NCBI RefSeq assembly: GCF_025264645.1
Contig: NZ_CP073696.1
Location: forward strand, 2,976,001 to 3,040,000
DNA length: 64,000 bases
DNA from: Edaphobacter lichenicola
GTDB lineage: Bacteria > Acidobacteriota > Terriglobia > Terriglobales > Acidobacteriaceae
Direction of reading: 5' to 3'
The position numbers were made by a program, and so were the translations under genes. This document shows positions 52,423 through 60,237 of this stretch, piece after piece. The notes beneath the pieces are model-generated. The model searched no databases. It saw only the letters and a program-made list of their open reading frames with translations, and was not told the DNA's origin. Numbering within the stretch: the stretch's first letter is position 1; the number at the start of each line of letters is the position of its first letter.

Positions 52423-53124
52423 TTAGCGATTTTTTGCAACTACAAAGTACTTGGCTACCGTCCGTACAAAAGGACGCGCCTCATCCGGCGTCACCTGCTT
52501 GCCACCGAGAATCTGAGCGAATGGAACATCCGCGCCATACAGCGCTCGGGTATCGTCCTGATTTTGAGACAGCACTGTTCCATCCAGATTGATGCCGGCA
52601 AACAACCCCTTGCTGCGCGAGTAGCTCAGGAACTCTGCATTCAGCTTCCAGTCCGTTCCTGCCTGCGCGTTACGCCCAACGGGGCCCGCCGATGCAGCAG
52701 CATCTGCGCCCAGCTTGAACTTATTCTTAAGCATGTCCTGCAAACCCTGCTGGTTCATCGCCACCAGCACCAGATCCGTAGCCTGTCCACCGATCTGGAA
52801 TCCGAAGCTGCCACCAGCCAACTGAACGCATACCGGCGCGCTCCACTTACCGGAGGGCGTACGGCAAGTTGCGACGCCCTGGCCGTACTGTGCTCCAACA
52901 ACAAAAGCACCCTTTTTATAGCTCGGTATTACGACGACGCACGACGCGCCCGCCAGAATGCCGCTGGGGATCCCTTTGTCCGGTGTCGCCATGATCTCAT
53001 CGACCACCTGACCAGCTGCACTCAGCCGATCGACTATCTTCGCTTTATCATCCTGCGCACGCGCAGACATACTCCCACCAATCACAGCTAATCCGCATAC
53101 AAATACGGCTATTTTCTTCATCAT
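52423..53124 (-). CDS. SYLF-domain lipid-binding protein (Ysc84/BON-like)
   Basis: Start at the first Met of MMKKIAVFVCGLAVIGG, where a purine-rich AAAGGGA precedes; a much longer frame upstream is rejected. A signal peptide is followed by a SYLF domain (about 35-230): EIMATPDKGIPSGILAGASC, GAFVVGAQYGQGVATCR, CVQLAGGSFGFQIGGQATD and LVLVAMNQQGLQDML. SYLF domains bind lipids and, in eukaryotes, actin. A periplasmic lipid role is likely. Confidence 0.87.
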   Translation of the reverse strand: MMKKIAVFVCGLAVIGGSMSARAQDDKAKIVDRLSAAGQVVDEIMATPDKGIPSGILAGASCVVVIPSYKKGAFVVGAQYGQGVATCRTPSGKWSAPVCVQLAGGSFGFQIGGQATDLVLVAMNQQGLQDMLKNKFKLGADAAASAGPVGRNAQAGTDWKLNAEFLSYSRSKGLFAGINLDGTVLSQNQDDTRALYGADVPFAQILGGKQVTPDEARPFVRTVAKYFVVAKNR

Positions 53125-53266
53125 TCTCGTCGTCCCTTTCGCTTTCATAGCTTTTTTCTGCACGGCCCCAATAAACTGCTTATTTCCAGCCATATATGTT
53201 GGATGAACGAAACAGAAGTGGAGTTGTACAACCAAGTATGAGCGTCCATGACGAAGCAGGGGCATC

Positions 53267-53334
53267 TAAAACAAAAAATGGGGGTTGTAGAGATAAAGCC
53301 GGGTAGAACTACCCGACGCTATCTCTACAACCCC
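53267..53334 (-). terminator. Strong compound hairpin plus U tract
   Basis: GGGGTTGTAGAGATA and TATCTCTACAACCCC make a perfect 15-bp stem. Inside it a 7-bp CGGGTAG/CTACCCG stem closes on two bases, with a four-base internal loop on each side. On the minus strand it is followed by ATTTTTTGTTTT. It would stop transcription of the LuxR-type regulator before the SYLF gene. Confidence 0.8.
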
Positions 53335-53426
53335 TCTCCCAGGTCTGTGTTGCTTGTAAGTACTTTGCATCACATTACCTTTGCTCACAACGGTACGAAG
53401 GTGGGTATACCTTTGAGCAGTTTTTG

Positions 53427-53442
53427 TTAACTAATAAGTTAA
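53427..53442. promoter_or_regulatory. 16-bp palindrome between regulator and SYLF gene
   Basis: TTAACT-AATA-AGTTAA is a perfect inverted repeat in an AT-rich patch, 65 bases after the LuxR-type gene and about 300 bases ahead of the SYLF gene. The other intergenic bases from 53125 to 53506 hold only the terminator. Confidence 0.4.
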
Positions 53443-53506
53443 TGTGCCACATATCGACAAGCTCCATAGATTGTGCGGCTTAGTCAACACTTTGGCATTT
53501 TATTAG

Positions 53507-54178
53507 CTAAGTGCCCTTGGAAAGAAGTTTGTGATTCAGTGCTTCCACTGAAAGCGCGATGCGGTTATTGACTCCAACTTTGCGCATCAGCTTCCCCACA
53601 TGTTTTTTTACCGTGGTCAGGTCGATTCCGAGCTCCTGTCCGATCACCCGATTCGGATGTCCAGCAACTAGCAGCCGCAAGACCTCCAGCTCCCGTAGCG
53701 TAAACTTCAGCTCCCCTGCAGGTTTCGCCCGCGACGCTTCAGCCGAAGTAGACTCCAGCAGACGCGCCAGCACCTTGCGCGGCGCCCACACAGAGCCATC
53801 CTGGACCACTTCAATCGCCAGCCGCACCTCGCGCTCGTTCGCCGACTGCGCAAGATACCCCTTCGCTCCCGCCCCAATGATGCGCTGAATGTGGTCGTGG
53901 TCCTCTTCCAGCCCAATCACGATCAGCCGCAGGCGAGGCCGCGTGCGCTGAAACGTCGCCAACAGCTCGAAGATATGGTCTGTGCATCCAGAATCGATCA
54001 GGATCATGGAGACACCTGACGCATCCAGAGCTCCAGGCACCGACAGCGGAACAATCTCAATCGGGCCATCTTCGGCTTCAGACTGTGAAAAGATCGTCTG
54101 CAACCCCAATATCCGCATAGGGTCGGCTGCCACCAGCCCGACTCGCAGATCTACCACGGCCTTCTTGTCTTTCGTCAC
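53507..54178 (-). CDS. LuxR-family response regulator with atypical receiver domain
   Basis: A 223-residue transcription factor. The N-terminal receiver (about 10-125) retains the phosphoacceptor-like D62 (ILIDSG). However, the acidic pocket pair is reduced to D19 (VAADP), the Thr/Ser switch residue is G89 (VIGLEED) and the conserved Lys is Q111 (KGYLAQS). The C-terminal GerE helix-turn-helix (about 155-215: TLRELEVLRLLVAGHPNRVI, IDLTTVKKHVGKLMRKVG) is normal. No histidine kinase is encoded nearby. Regulation by a small molecule or protein contact is more likely than phosphorylation; targets unknown. Confidence 0.88.
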   Translation of the reverse strand: MTKDKKAVVDLRVGLVAADPMRILGLQTIFSQSEAEDGPIEIVPLSVPGALDASGVSMILIDSGCTDHIFELLATFQRTRPRLRLIVIGLEEDHDHIQRIIGAGAKGYLAQSANEREVRLAIEVVQDGSVWAPRKVLARLLESTSAEASRAKPAGELKFTLRELEVLRLLVAGHPNRVIGQELGIDLTTVKKHVGKLMRKVGVNNRIALSVEALNHKLLSKGT

Positions 54179-54254
54179 CTGGCAGCCCCTGAACTCAGCA
54201 TCTTGCTATTAGTAGGCCGTCTTATGCGTGTCAGATGGATCGTCAGCGCCAAAC

Positions 54255-54809
54255 CTACAACTTTGGCAGCACGATCCCTTGTTGGTTCTGATACTTCCCT
54301 TTGCGGTCCGCATAGCTGACTTCGCACACCTCGTCCGACTGAAAGAACAAGATCTGACATAGCCCTTCATTCGCGTACACACGCGCCGGAAGCGGCGTTG
54401 TGTTCGAGATCTCCAGCGTCACAAACCCCTCCCACTCCGGCTCAAACGGCGTGACATTGACGATAATCCCGCATCGCGCGTACGTCGATTTACCCACGCA
54501 GATCGTGAGCACATCGCGAGGAATCTTGAAGTATTCAATCGACCGCGCCAAGGCAAACGAGTTGGGCGGAACGATCACGCTCTCCGCCTGTACCGTTACA
54601 AACGACCGCTCATCGAACGCTTTAGGATCAATGATCGCGCTGTTGACATTGGTGAAGATCTTGAACTCGTCGGAGACCCGCAGGTCGTATCCATACGAGG
54701 AGAGACCGTACGAAATAACACCCTCTCGAACCTGTTTTTCGCTAAACGGAGCTATCATCCCGTGGTCGGTCGCCTGCTGGCGAATCCAACGGTCGCTTTT
54801 AATGGCCAC
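54255..54809 (-). CDS. dcd: dCTP deaminase
   Basis: Deaminates dCTP to dUTP, supplying dUMP for thymidylate synthesis. The trimer-forming fold is recognised from the N-terminal [22 protein letters not shown], the nucleotide-binding [13 protein letters not shown] motif and the catalytic Glu in [19 protein letters not shown]. Length (184) is standard. Bifunctional Dcd/DUT forms exist in other phyla and cannot be excluded from sequence alone. Confidence 0.95.
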   Translation of the reverse strand: MAIKSDRWIRQQATDHGMIAPFSEKQVREGVISYGLSSYGYDLRVSDEFKIFTNVNSAIIDPKAFDERSFVTVQAESVIVPPNSFALARSIEYFKIPRDVLTICVGKSTYARCGIIVNVTPFEPEWEGFVTLEISNTTPLPARVYANEGLCQILFFQSDEVCEVSYADRKGKYQNQQGIVLPKL

Positions 54810-54963
54810 TCTGGTCTGTCCCTTCCATCATCCTGCTTCTGATCTTCTCATTCTCGCAGAAGGTAATATTCCTAATTGTCGCAGAAGGGTGTAAATTGGG
54901 TGCGGCAGGCTCCCAGTTCCTCTTGCATCATTAGATTCTTCATCTTACGGTAGCGTTCTTTCG

Positions 54964-54992
54964 TTGACAATCTCCGTATGAGTTTCTACCAT
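54964..54992 (+). promoter_or_regulatory. Sigma-70-like promoter for the HU gene
   Basis: A perfect TTGACA, 17-base spacer and TACCAT. Transcription would begin near 55.0 kb, downstream of the upstream-most ATG (54978), so translation should start at 55044 or 55056. Confidence 0.7.
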
Positions 54993-55043
54993 CACGGTAC
55001 TAAACCCGGTCTACACCAAGTTTTTCAAAATTACAGCCCAAGG

Positions 55044-55325
55044 ATGGCGGCCCAAATGATCAAGCAGGATCTTATACAAAGGGTAGTAGAGCGAACAGGC
55101 CTTCCGAGGACAAAAGCAGAGTCTGCTGTCGATGCCATCTTTGAAAGTATGAAGGCGACTCTCATCGCGGGCGATCGCATTGAACTCCGTGGCTTTGGCG
55201 TGTTTACTGTCAAACCGCGCAAAACCGGCATCGGCCGCAATCCCAGGACCGGCGCCGAAGTCACCATCGCCCCCGGCAAAGCTGTCCGCTTCAAGCCTGG
55301 AAAAGAGCTCCACCTCCTAGACTAA
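55044..55325 (+). CDS. HU/IHF-family DNA-binding protein
   Basis: Nucleoid protein of about 93 residues. The HU core is complete: MIKQDLIQRVVERTGLPRTK, ESAVDAIFESMKATLIAGDR, IELRGFGVFTVKPRKTGIGR and the DNA-clamping arm GRNPRTGAEVTIAPGKAVRF. Codons from 54978 would place the start inside the promoter, so 55044 (MAAQMIKQ) is used; 55056 (MIKQ) is also possible. Whether it is HU or an IHF-like paralogue is not resolvable here. Confidence 0.88.
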   Translation: MAAQMIKQDLIQRVVERTGLPRTKAESAVDAIFESMKATLIAGDRIELRGFGVFTVKPRKTGIGRNPRTGAEVTIAPGKAVRFKPGKELHLLD

Positions 55326-55411
55326 CGACTTGAACTAAATCCTGAGTCCGCACTACTTGCGCTTCAGGAATTGGTTCTCGAACGCCTCCCCGAAAATTCA
55401 TTGGCGGTGCG

Positions 55412-57904
55412 TCACATCAGATGCACCGCATCCACGTCGACCACCAGGTTCCGGCGTGCGATCCCTTGTGCCTCGGCAAACGCCAGCATCGTCCGCAGCG
55501 TCTGCCCGAGCGTCTGTCTCTTTTCTGCTTTCAACACAAAGTGATACCGGTAGATCCGTTTCAGCCGCACGATCGGCGCGGCTGCGGGTCCCAGAACCCT
55601 CACCTTATCCAGACGAGCCTGCTGAAACCATCGCCCCAGCGTCCCCGCCCACGCCGTCGCCTCCTCCAGCTTCTCGCTCTGAATTACTACATTCGCCAGC
55701 ACAGCATATGGTGGGTAGTGCATCCACCGCCGGTACTGCATCTCCTTCGCTACAAATCCCGGATAGTCATGCTTCGCAGCAAACTGAATCGCATAGTGAT
55801 CTGGATGATACGTCTGCACCAACACCTTTCCAATCAGATCACCTCGCCCCGCCCGCCCCGATACCTGCGTCAGCAGTTGAAACACACGCTCCGCAGCGCG
55901 AAAATCCGGCAGCCCCAACGCAAAGTCCGCCCCGATCACACCCACCAGCGTAACCCCATGAATATCGTGCCCCTTCGCGATCATCTGCGTCCCCACCAGC
56001 AGATTGATCTCGCCCCCATGCAGCCGTGCGAGCAGTCGCTCCATATCGCTCCTCCCGCGCACCGTATCGCGATCCATCCGTCCAATCCGTGCCATTGGAA
56101 AGAGTTCCTGCAGCCGCTCCTCGCCCTGCTGCGATCCCGCCCCCAGAAAATAAAGATGTTCGCTCTCGCACTGTGGGCAAGCCTTCGGAACCGACCGCCG
56201 CGACCCGCAGTAGTGGCACTCCAACCGCTGCCCCGGCTGTGCAACCGCATCGTTGCCGCTCACCGGCTTGTGATACGTCATCGAGATCGAGCAGTTCTCA
56301 CACTCGATCTTCTCCCCGCAACTCCTGCACATCACCGTTGACGAGTACCCTCGCCGATTCAGCAGCAGAATCACCTGCTCTCCACGATCGAGCGTAGCCT
56401 GTGTCTCTTCAATCAGCTTCCGCGAAAAGATATGCTCCTGCCCCGTCTCGCGAAACTCCTCCCTCATATCCACCAACTCCACCAGCGGCAACGGACGATC
56501 CATCACGCGTTGTCTCATTTCCACTCGCGCATATCGTCCCTTCTCGGCATTCGCCCAACTCTCCAGCGAAGGCGTCGCCGACCCCAGCACGACCACCGCT
56601 TCATTCAACTTCGCCCGCATTACCGCCACATCTCTCCCGTGATACCGCGGCGTCTCCTCCTGCTTGTAGCTCGAATCATGCTCCTCATCCACGATGATCA
56701 ATCCCAGATCTACCATCGGCGCAAACACCGCCGACCGCGTCCCCACCACAATCCTCGCCTCACCCCGGCGAATCCTATGCCACTGCTCGGCTCTCTCATC
56801 CGGCGTCAACTGCGAGTGCAACAACGCCACCTCGCCCCCAAACGCCGCCACCATCTGTCCCGCCATCGCCGGCGTCAATCCAATCTCCGGCACCAGCAGC
56901 AACGCCGACTTCCCTGCATCGAGCGCCCTCTGCATCGCAGCAAAATAAACCGAAGTCTTCCCGCTCCCCGTAACCCCGTACAACAGATGCGGCCGAAACC
57001 CGCCCTTCTCCATCGCCGCTGCAATCGTCCCCAGCACCTCCATCTGCGCCTCATTCAAAGCGTGTTCATGCGCATGCTTCTTTCCATGCGCCGCAACACC
57101 ACCAAGATGAAACTCCTCTGCGACCTCTTCAATCGTCACCAATCCACGCTTCACCAGCGTGCCGAGCGTAGACTCCGGCACACCAGCCCTGCCCAGACTC
57201 AGCCGCAGGTCCAGCACTCGCATCCGCCCACCCACTGCAGCCAACTCCGCAAGAATCGCCGTTTGATTCTCATTCAACTTCGGCAGCCGAGCCTCCGCCA
57301 CCAGGACTGCAATCTTCTCCAACCGTCGAGCATCCCTCTCCTCGGCCACTGCCTCGCGCACCAGCCACTTCTTCCGGACCATCCCCTCCAGCAGTCCCTT
57401 ATTCGCGCCCGTAGCTGACCGCAGCGCCGACATCTTCGCCTGCTCTCCACCCTCCAGATAGTTCAGCACCGCATACTCACGATTCTGCTCCTCTGGTGTG
57501 AGCTTCGATCGCCGCGAAGACCCCTTCACCGCACCCTCATACAACACCCTCCGCCCGGCCTCTGCGATCCGATAAGAAAAATGCCGCTTCACCTCCGCCG
57601 CCAGCGGCAACATCCCGCGCAGCACCTCGCCCAGCGGAGCCACATAGTACGCGGCGATCCACTCTGCCAGCTTCATCAACTCATCCGGCAGAAGCGCAGC
57701 ATCATCCAACACCTGCTGCACCGGCTTAATCTCAAAATCCTCAGCAGGAGCATCCTCATGCACCCGCACCACCACACCCATCAGCCTTTGCCCACTGAAC
57801 GGCACCAACACCCGCGCCCCCACAACCGGTACCACGCCGTCGACCGCATAGGTAAACACCTGGTCCAGCGGCACCGGAAGAGCAACATCACAAAACAAAC
57901 CCAT
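55412..57904 (-). CDS. priA: Primosomal replication restart helicase PriA
   Basis: Superfamily 2 helicase that reloads the replisome at collapsed forks. The N-terminal DNA-binding domain (about 1-110) is followed by a winged-helix region and the helicase core with Walker A GVTGSGKT (310-317) and Walker B D406-E-E-H409. A pair of zinc-binding Cys clusters follows (CRSCGEKIECENC, and CHYCGS with CPQCES), and then helicase motif V/VI (GTQMIAKGHDIHGVT, QVSGRAGRGD). Length (830) is at the upper end of normal. It converges with the HU gene after an 86-base gap. Confidence 0.96.
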   Translation of the reverse strand: MGLFCDVALPVPLDQVFTYAVDGVVPVVGARVLVPFSGQRLMGVVVRVHEDAPAEDFEIKPVQQVLDDAALLPDELMKLAEWIAAYYVAPLGEVLRGMLPLAAEVKRHFSYRIAEAGRRVLYEGAVKGSSRRSKLTPEEQNREYAVLNYLEGGEQAKMSALRSATGANKGLLEGMVRKKWLVREAVAEERDARRLEKIAVLVAEARLPKLNENQTAILAELAAVGGRMRVLDLRLSLGRAGVPESTLGTLVKRGLVTIEEVAEEFHLGGVAAHGKKHAHEHALNEAQMEVLGTIAAAMEKGGFRPHLLYGVTGSGKTSVYFAAMQRALDAGKSALLLVPEIGLTPAMAGQMVAAFGGEVALLHSQLTPDERAEQWHRIRRGEARIVVGTRSAVFAPMVDLGLIIVDEEHDSSYKQEETPRYHGRDVAVMRAKLNEAVVVLGSATPSLESWANAEKGRYARVEMRQRVMDRPLPLVELVDMREEFRETGQEHIFSRKLIEETQATLDRGEQVILLLNRRGYSSTVMCRSCGEKIECENCSISMTYHKPVSGNDAVAQPGQRLECHYCGSRRSVPKACPQCESEHLYFLGAGSQQGEERLQELFPMARIGRMDRDTVRGRSDMERLLARLHGGEINLLVGTQMIAKGHDIHGVTLVGVIGADFALGLPDFRAAERVFQLLTQVSGRAGRGDLIGKVLVQTYHPDHYAIQFAAKHDYPGFVAKEMQYRRWMHYPPYAVLANVVIQSEKLEEATAWAGTLGRWFQQARLDKVRVLGPAAAPIVRLKRIYRYHFVLKAEKRQTLGQTLRTMLAFAEAQGIARRNLVVDVDAVHLM

Positions 57905-57962
57905 CCCACCAGCCTAACCGACCAGCCCCGCAGCCCGTCTTCTCGCCTCGCCCGCAAAGAAT

Positions 57963-58970
57963 CTACGAAGCAGCTTTCTCCCGCTGCGCTCCACGCCAAT
58001 GCGCCGGCGGAACCCCCTCCCAAACCCGAAACGCCCGCACAAACGAGTTCGAATCCTCATACCCAAGCAGATGAGCCGTCTCGCTTAACTCCAGCAGCGA
58101 GTTCGTAAGATAGTGTCGCGCCAGCTGGTGCCGCGCCTCTTCCAAAGCCCGTTGAAAGCTATAGCCCGCATCCTGCAACCGGCGCTGCAGCGTTCGAGAG
58201 CTGATATGAAGTTCGCGAGCAATCTCCTGCATCTTCGGACGACTCCCCGTAAGCTTCCTCTGAATCGTCGCTCGCACACGCTCAGGAAAACTCTCCTCGC
58301 CTCTCTGCTGCTTCAGTTCCTCATCCAGTTGCGGCGCAAGCATCGCCAACAACTCCGCGTTACGAGTCACAAAGTGCAGCGCAGTATCCGACGCACGAAA
58401 CACAATCGCATTTCGCGCCGCGCCAAACAGAACCGGGCAGCCAAAGTGCCGTTCAAGAGGCTTCGCATGTGCACGCGCTCGTTGCAGTTCAAGACGCACC
58501 GGTGAGATTCGCATCGCTGTCCCATGCCGCGCAATCGCAAGCACCCACGCAAAGCACAGGTCGGTCAGCACCGCAGGCTCCATCTCCTTGGCCAGCAGCC
58601 AGCGAAAATGAATACTCCACTCCGTATCCCCCGCGTCAAGCACAAGCTCCTCCGGACACGAGAGTTGTTTATAGCGAGCAATCTGCCGCATCGCCTCCCC
58701 AAAGTTCCCCGTCGAAAGTGCCGCAAGCACCACGGGATCGAAGTGCTCCGCCTTCGTCTCGGTGCCCAGCGCAAGCCCTATGGCGGGGTCCGGGCTTACC
58801 TGCCCAATCCCCCGCCACAACGCAAAGAACTCCTCTGTCGATAACGAGATTCGAGATTGATCGAACAGTCCCGAAGGCAGTCCCGCATGCTCCAAAACCG
58901 AAGACACACGAACTCCCAACTCCTTCAACTTCACCGGCAGACGGCCCGAGATCCGAAAATGCTTACTCAT
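57963..58970 (-). CDS. AraC-family transcriptional regulator
   Basis: A roughly 335-residue regulator with an N-terminal ligand-binding domain of the 'arabinose-binding-like' type (SSVLEHAGLPSGLFDQSRIS, FGEAMRQIARYKQLSCPEEL) and a C-terminal double helix-turn-helix (about 245-330: LHISSRTLQRRLQDAGYSFQ and LLGYEDSNSFVRAFRVWEGV). Start chosen at MSKHFR, seven bases after the alcohol dehydrogenase stop. It follows that gene on the same strand and may regulate it; the 16-bp palindrome upstream of the dehydrogenase is a candidate site. Confidence 0.88.
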   Translation of the reverse strand: MSKHFRISGRLPVKLKELGVRVSSVLEHAGLPSGLFDQSRISLSTEEFFALWRGIGQVSPDPAIGLALGTETKAEHFDPVVLAALSTGNFGEAMRQIARYKQLSCPEELVLDAGDTEWSIHFRWLLAKEMEPAVLTDLCFAWVLAIARHGTAMRISPVRLELQRARAHAKPLERHFGCPVLFGAARNAIVFRASDTALHFVTRNAELLAMLAPQLDEELKQQRGEESFPERVRATIQRKLTGSRPKMQEIARELHISSRTLQRRLQDAGYSFQRALEEARHQLARHYLTNSLLELSETAHLLGYEDSNSFVRAFRVWEGVPPAHWRGAQREKAAS

Positions 58971-58977
58971 CGTGAAA

Positions 58978-60039
58978 CTATGCCGCACCCTTCAAAGAAG
59001 CCATGTCGATAACGAACCGGTACTTCACGTCCTGCTTCAGCAACCTCTCGTAAGCATCGTTGACCTTCTGAATCGGAATGATCTCGACGTCAGCGGTGAT
59101 GTTGTTCTTGCCGCAAAAGTCGAGCATCTCCTGCGTCTCCGCAATGCCGCCAATCGGCGAACCCGACAGACTCTTGCGACCGAACAGCAGGTTGAACGCA
59201 GCCACAGAAAGCGGCTTCTCCGGCGCACCGACCAGGCAGATATTCCCATCGCGACGCAGCAAATTAAGATAAGCGTTGATATCGTGATCAGCCGACACCG
59301 CATCTAGGATAAAGTCGAAGCTGCCCGCATGCTTTGCCATCTCATCGGCGTTGCGCGAAATGACAACCTCATCCGCTCCCAGGCGAAGAGCATCGTCCTT
59401 CTTGTTAGGCGAAGTCGTAAACAGCACGACGTGCGCACCCAGCGCATGAGCAAACTTCACGCCCATGTGGCCGAGCCCGCCAAGACCCACAACGCCGACC
59501 TTCTTGCCCTTCGTCACGCCCCAGTGATGCATCGGCGAGAAGGTGGTAATCCCCGCGCACAGCAGAGGTGCAGCACCCGCAGGATCAAGGTTGCTCGGAA
59601 CTTTGAGAACAAATCTCTGGTCCACCACAACGCTGTCCGAGTAGCCGCCGTACGTCACACCGCCGGTATGCTTGTCAGGGAAGTTATAAGTGAGAGTTAC
59701 GTTCGGGCAGAACTGTTCAAAACCTGCCTTACACTCCTCGCATGTGCCGTCCGAGTCGACCATGCAGCCGACAGCAACGACGTCGCCGGTCTTGAACTTC
59801 GTTACAGCCGAGCCGGTCTTGGTGACACGGCCAACAATCTCATGGCCCGGAATACAGGGGTAGACCGTGGGGATCGCACCGCTCCACTCATTACGGGCCT
59901 GGTGCAGATCAGAATGACAGATTCCGCAGAAGAGAATTTCGATCTGCACGTCTGTTTCGGTTGGATCGCGCCGCGCGATCGTAGTGGACGCAAGCGGCGA
60001 TGACGCACTGGCAGCAGAGAATGCTTTCGCGTTGTACAT
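58978..60039 (-). CDS. Zinc-dependent NAD(P) alcohol dehydrogenase (YahK/CAD-like)
   Basis: Medium-chain dehydrogenase that interconverts aldehydes and alcohols. The catalytic zinc site is FCGICHSDLHQ with PGHEIVGRV, and the cofactor fold is VGVVGLGGLGHMGVKFA. The structural zinc lobe, normally four Cys, reads VDSDGTCEECKAGFEQFC, so one ligand position is Asp and three Cys remain. Length (353) is standard. The Asp could still bind zinc. The gene is followed by an AraC regulator and preceded by a 16-bp palindrome. Confidence 0.92.
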   Translation of the reverse strand: MYNAKAFSAASASSPLASTTIARRDPTETDVQIEILFCGICHSDLHQARNEWSGAIPTVYPCIPGHEIVGRVTKTGSAVTKFKTGDVVAVGCMVDSDGTCEECKAGFEQFCPNVTLTYNFPDKHTGGVTYGGYSDSVVVDQRFVLKVPSNLDPAGAAPLLCAGITTFSPMHHWGVTKGKKVGVVGLGGLGHMGVKFAHALGAHVVLFTTSPNKKDDALRLGADEVVISRNADEMAKHAGSFDFILDAVSADHDINAYLNLLRRDGNICLVGAPEKPLSVAAFNLLFGRKSLSGSPIGGIAETQEMLDFCGKNNITADVEIIPIQKVNDAYERLLKQDVKYRFVIDMASLKGAA

Positions 60040-60088
60040 AGTTCAAATGTAGACCGTCGTCGTGCGCCGCAGATATGCAAAACACGCC

Positions 60089-60104
60089 ATTCTGCATGCA
60101 GAAT
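60089..60104. promoter_or_regulatory. Perfect 16-bp palindrome, candidate operator
   Basis: ATTCTGCATGCAGAAT lies 50 bases upstream of the alcohol dehydrogenase start, in the divergent gap towards the phospholipase C-like gene. The symmetry suits a dimeric regulator; the adjacent AraC protein, a different repressor or an unrelated factor could bind. Confidence 0.5.
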
Positions 60105-60237
60105 ACGCCCACCTCTTAGGCTCCCACCCAATCATTCAGATGCAAGTGCGATGCATCAACAACCCTGCGTTAAACCACCGCCACACCCAAATACAAAGGC
60201 TTCGATACGCTTAAGTATCTATACTTACATCGCACTC

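Noticed and set aside
54978..55043. N-terminal extension of HU from ATG 54978
   Set aside because: It would start inside a good TTGACA-17-TACCAT promoter and adds residues absent from HU proteins.
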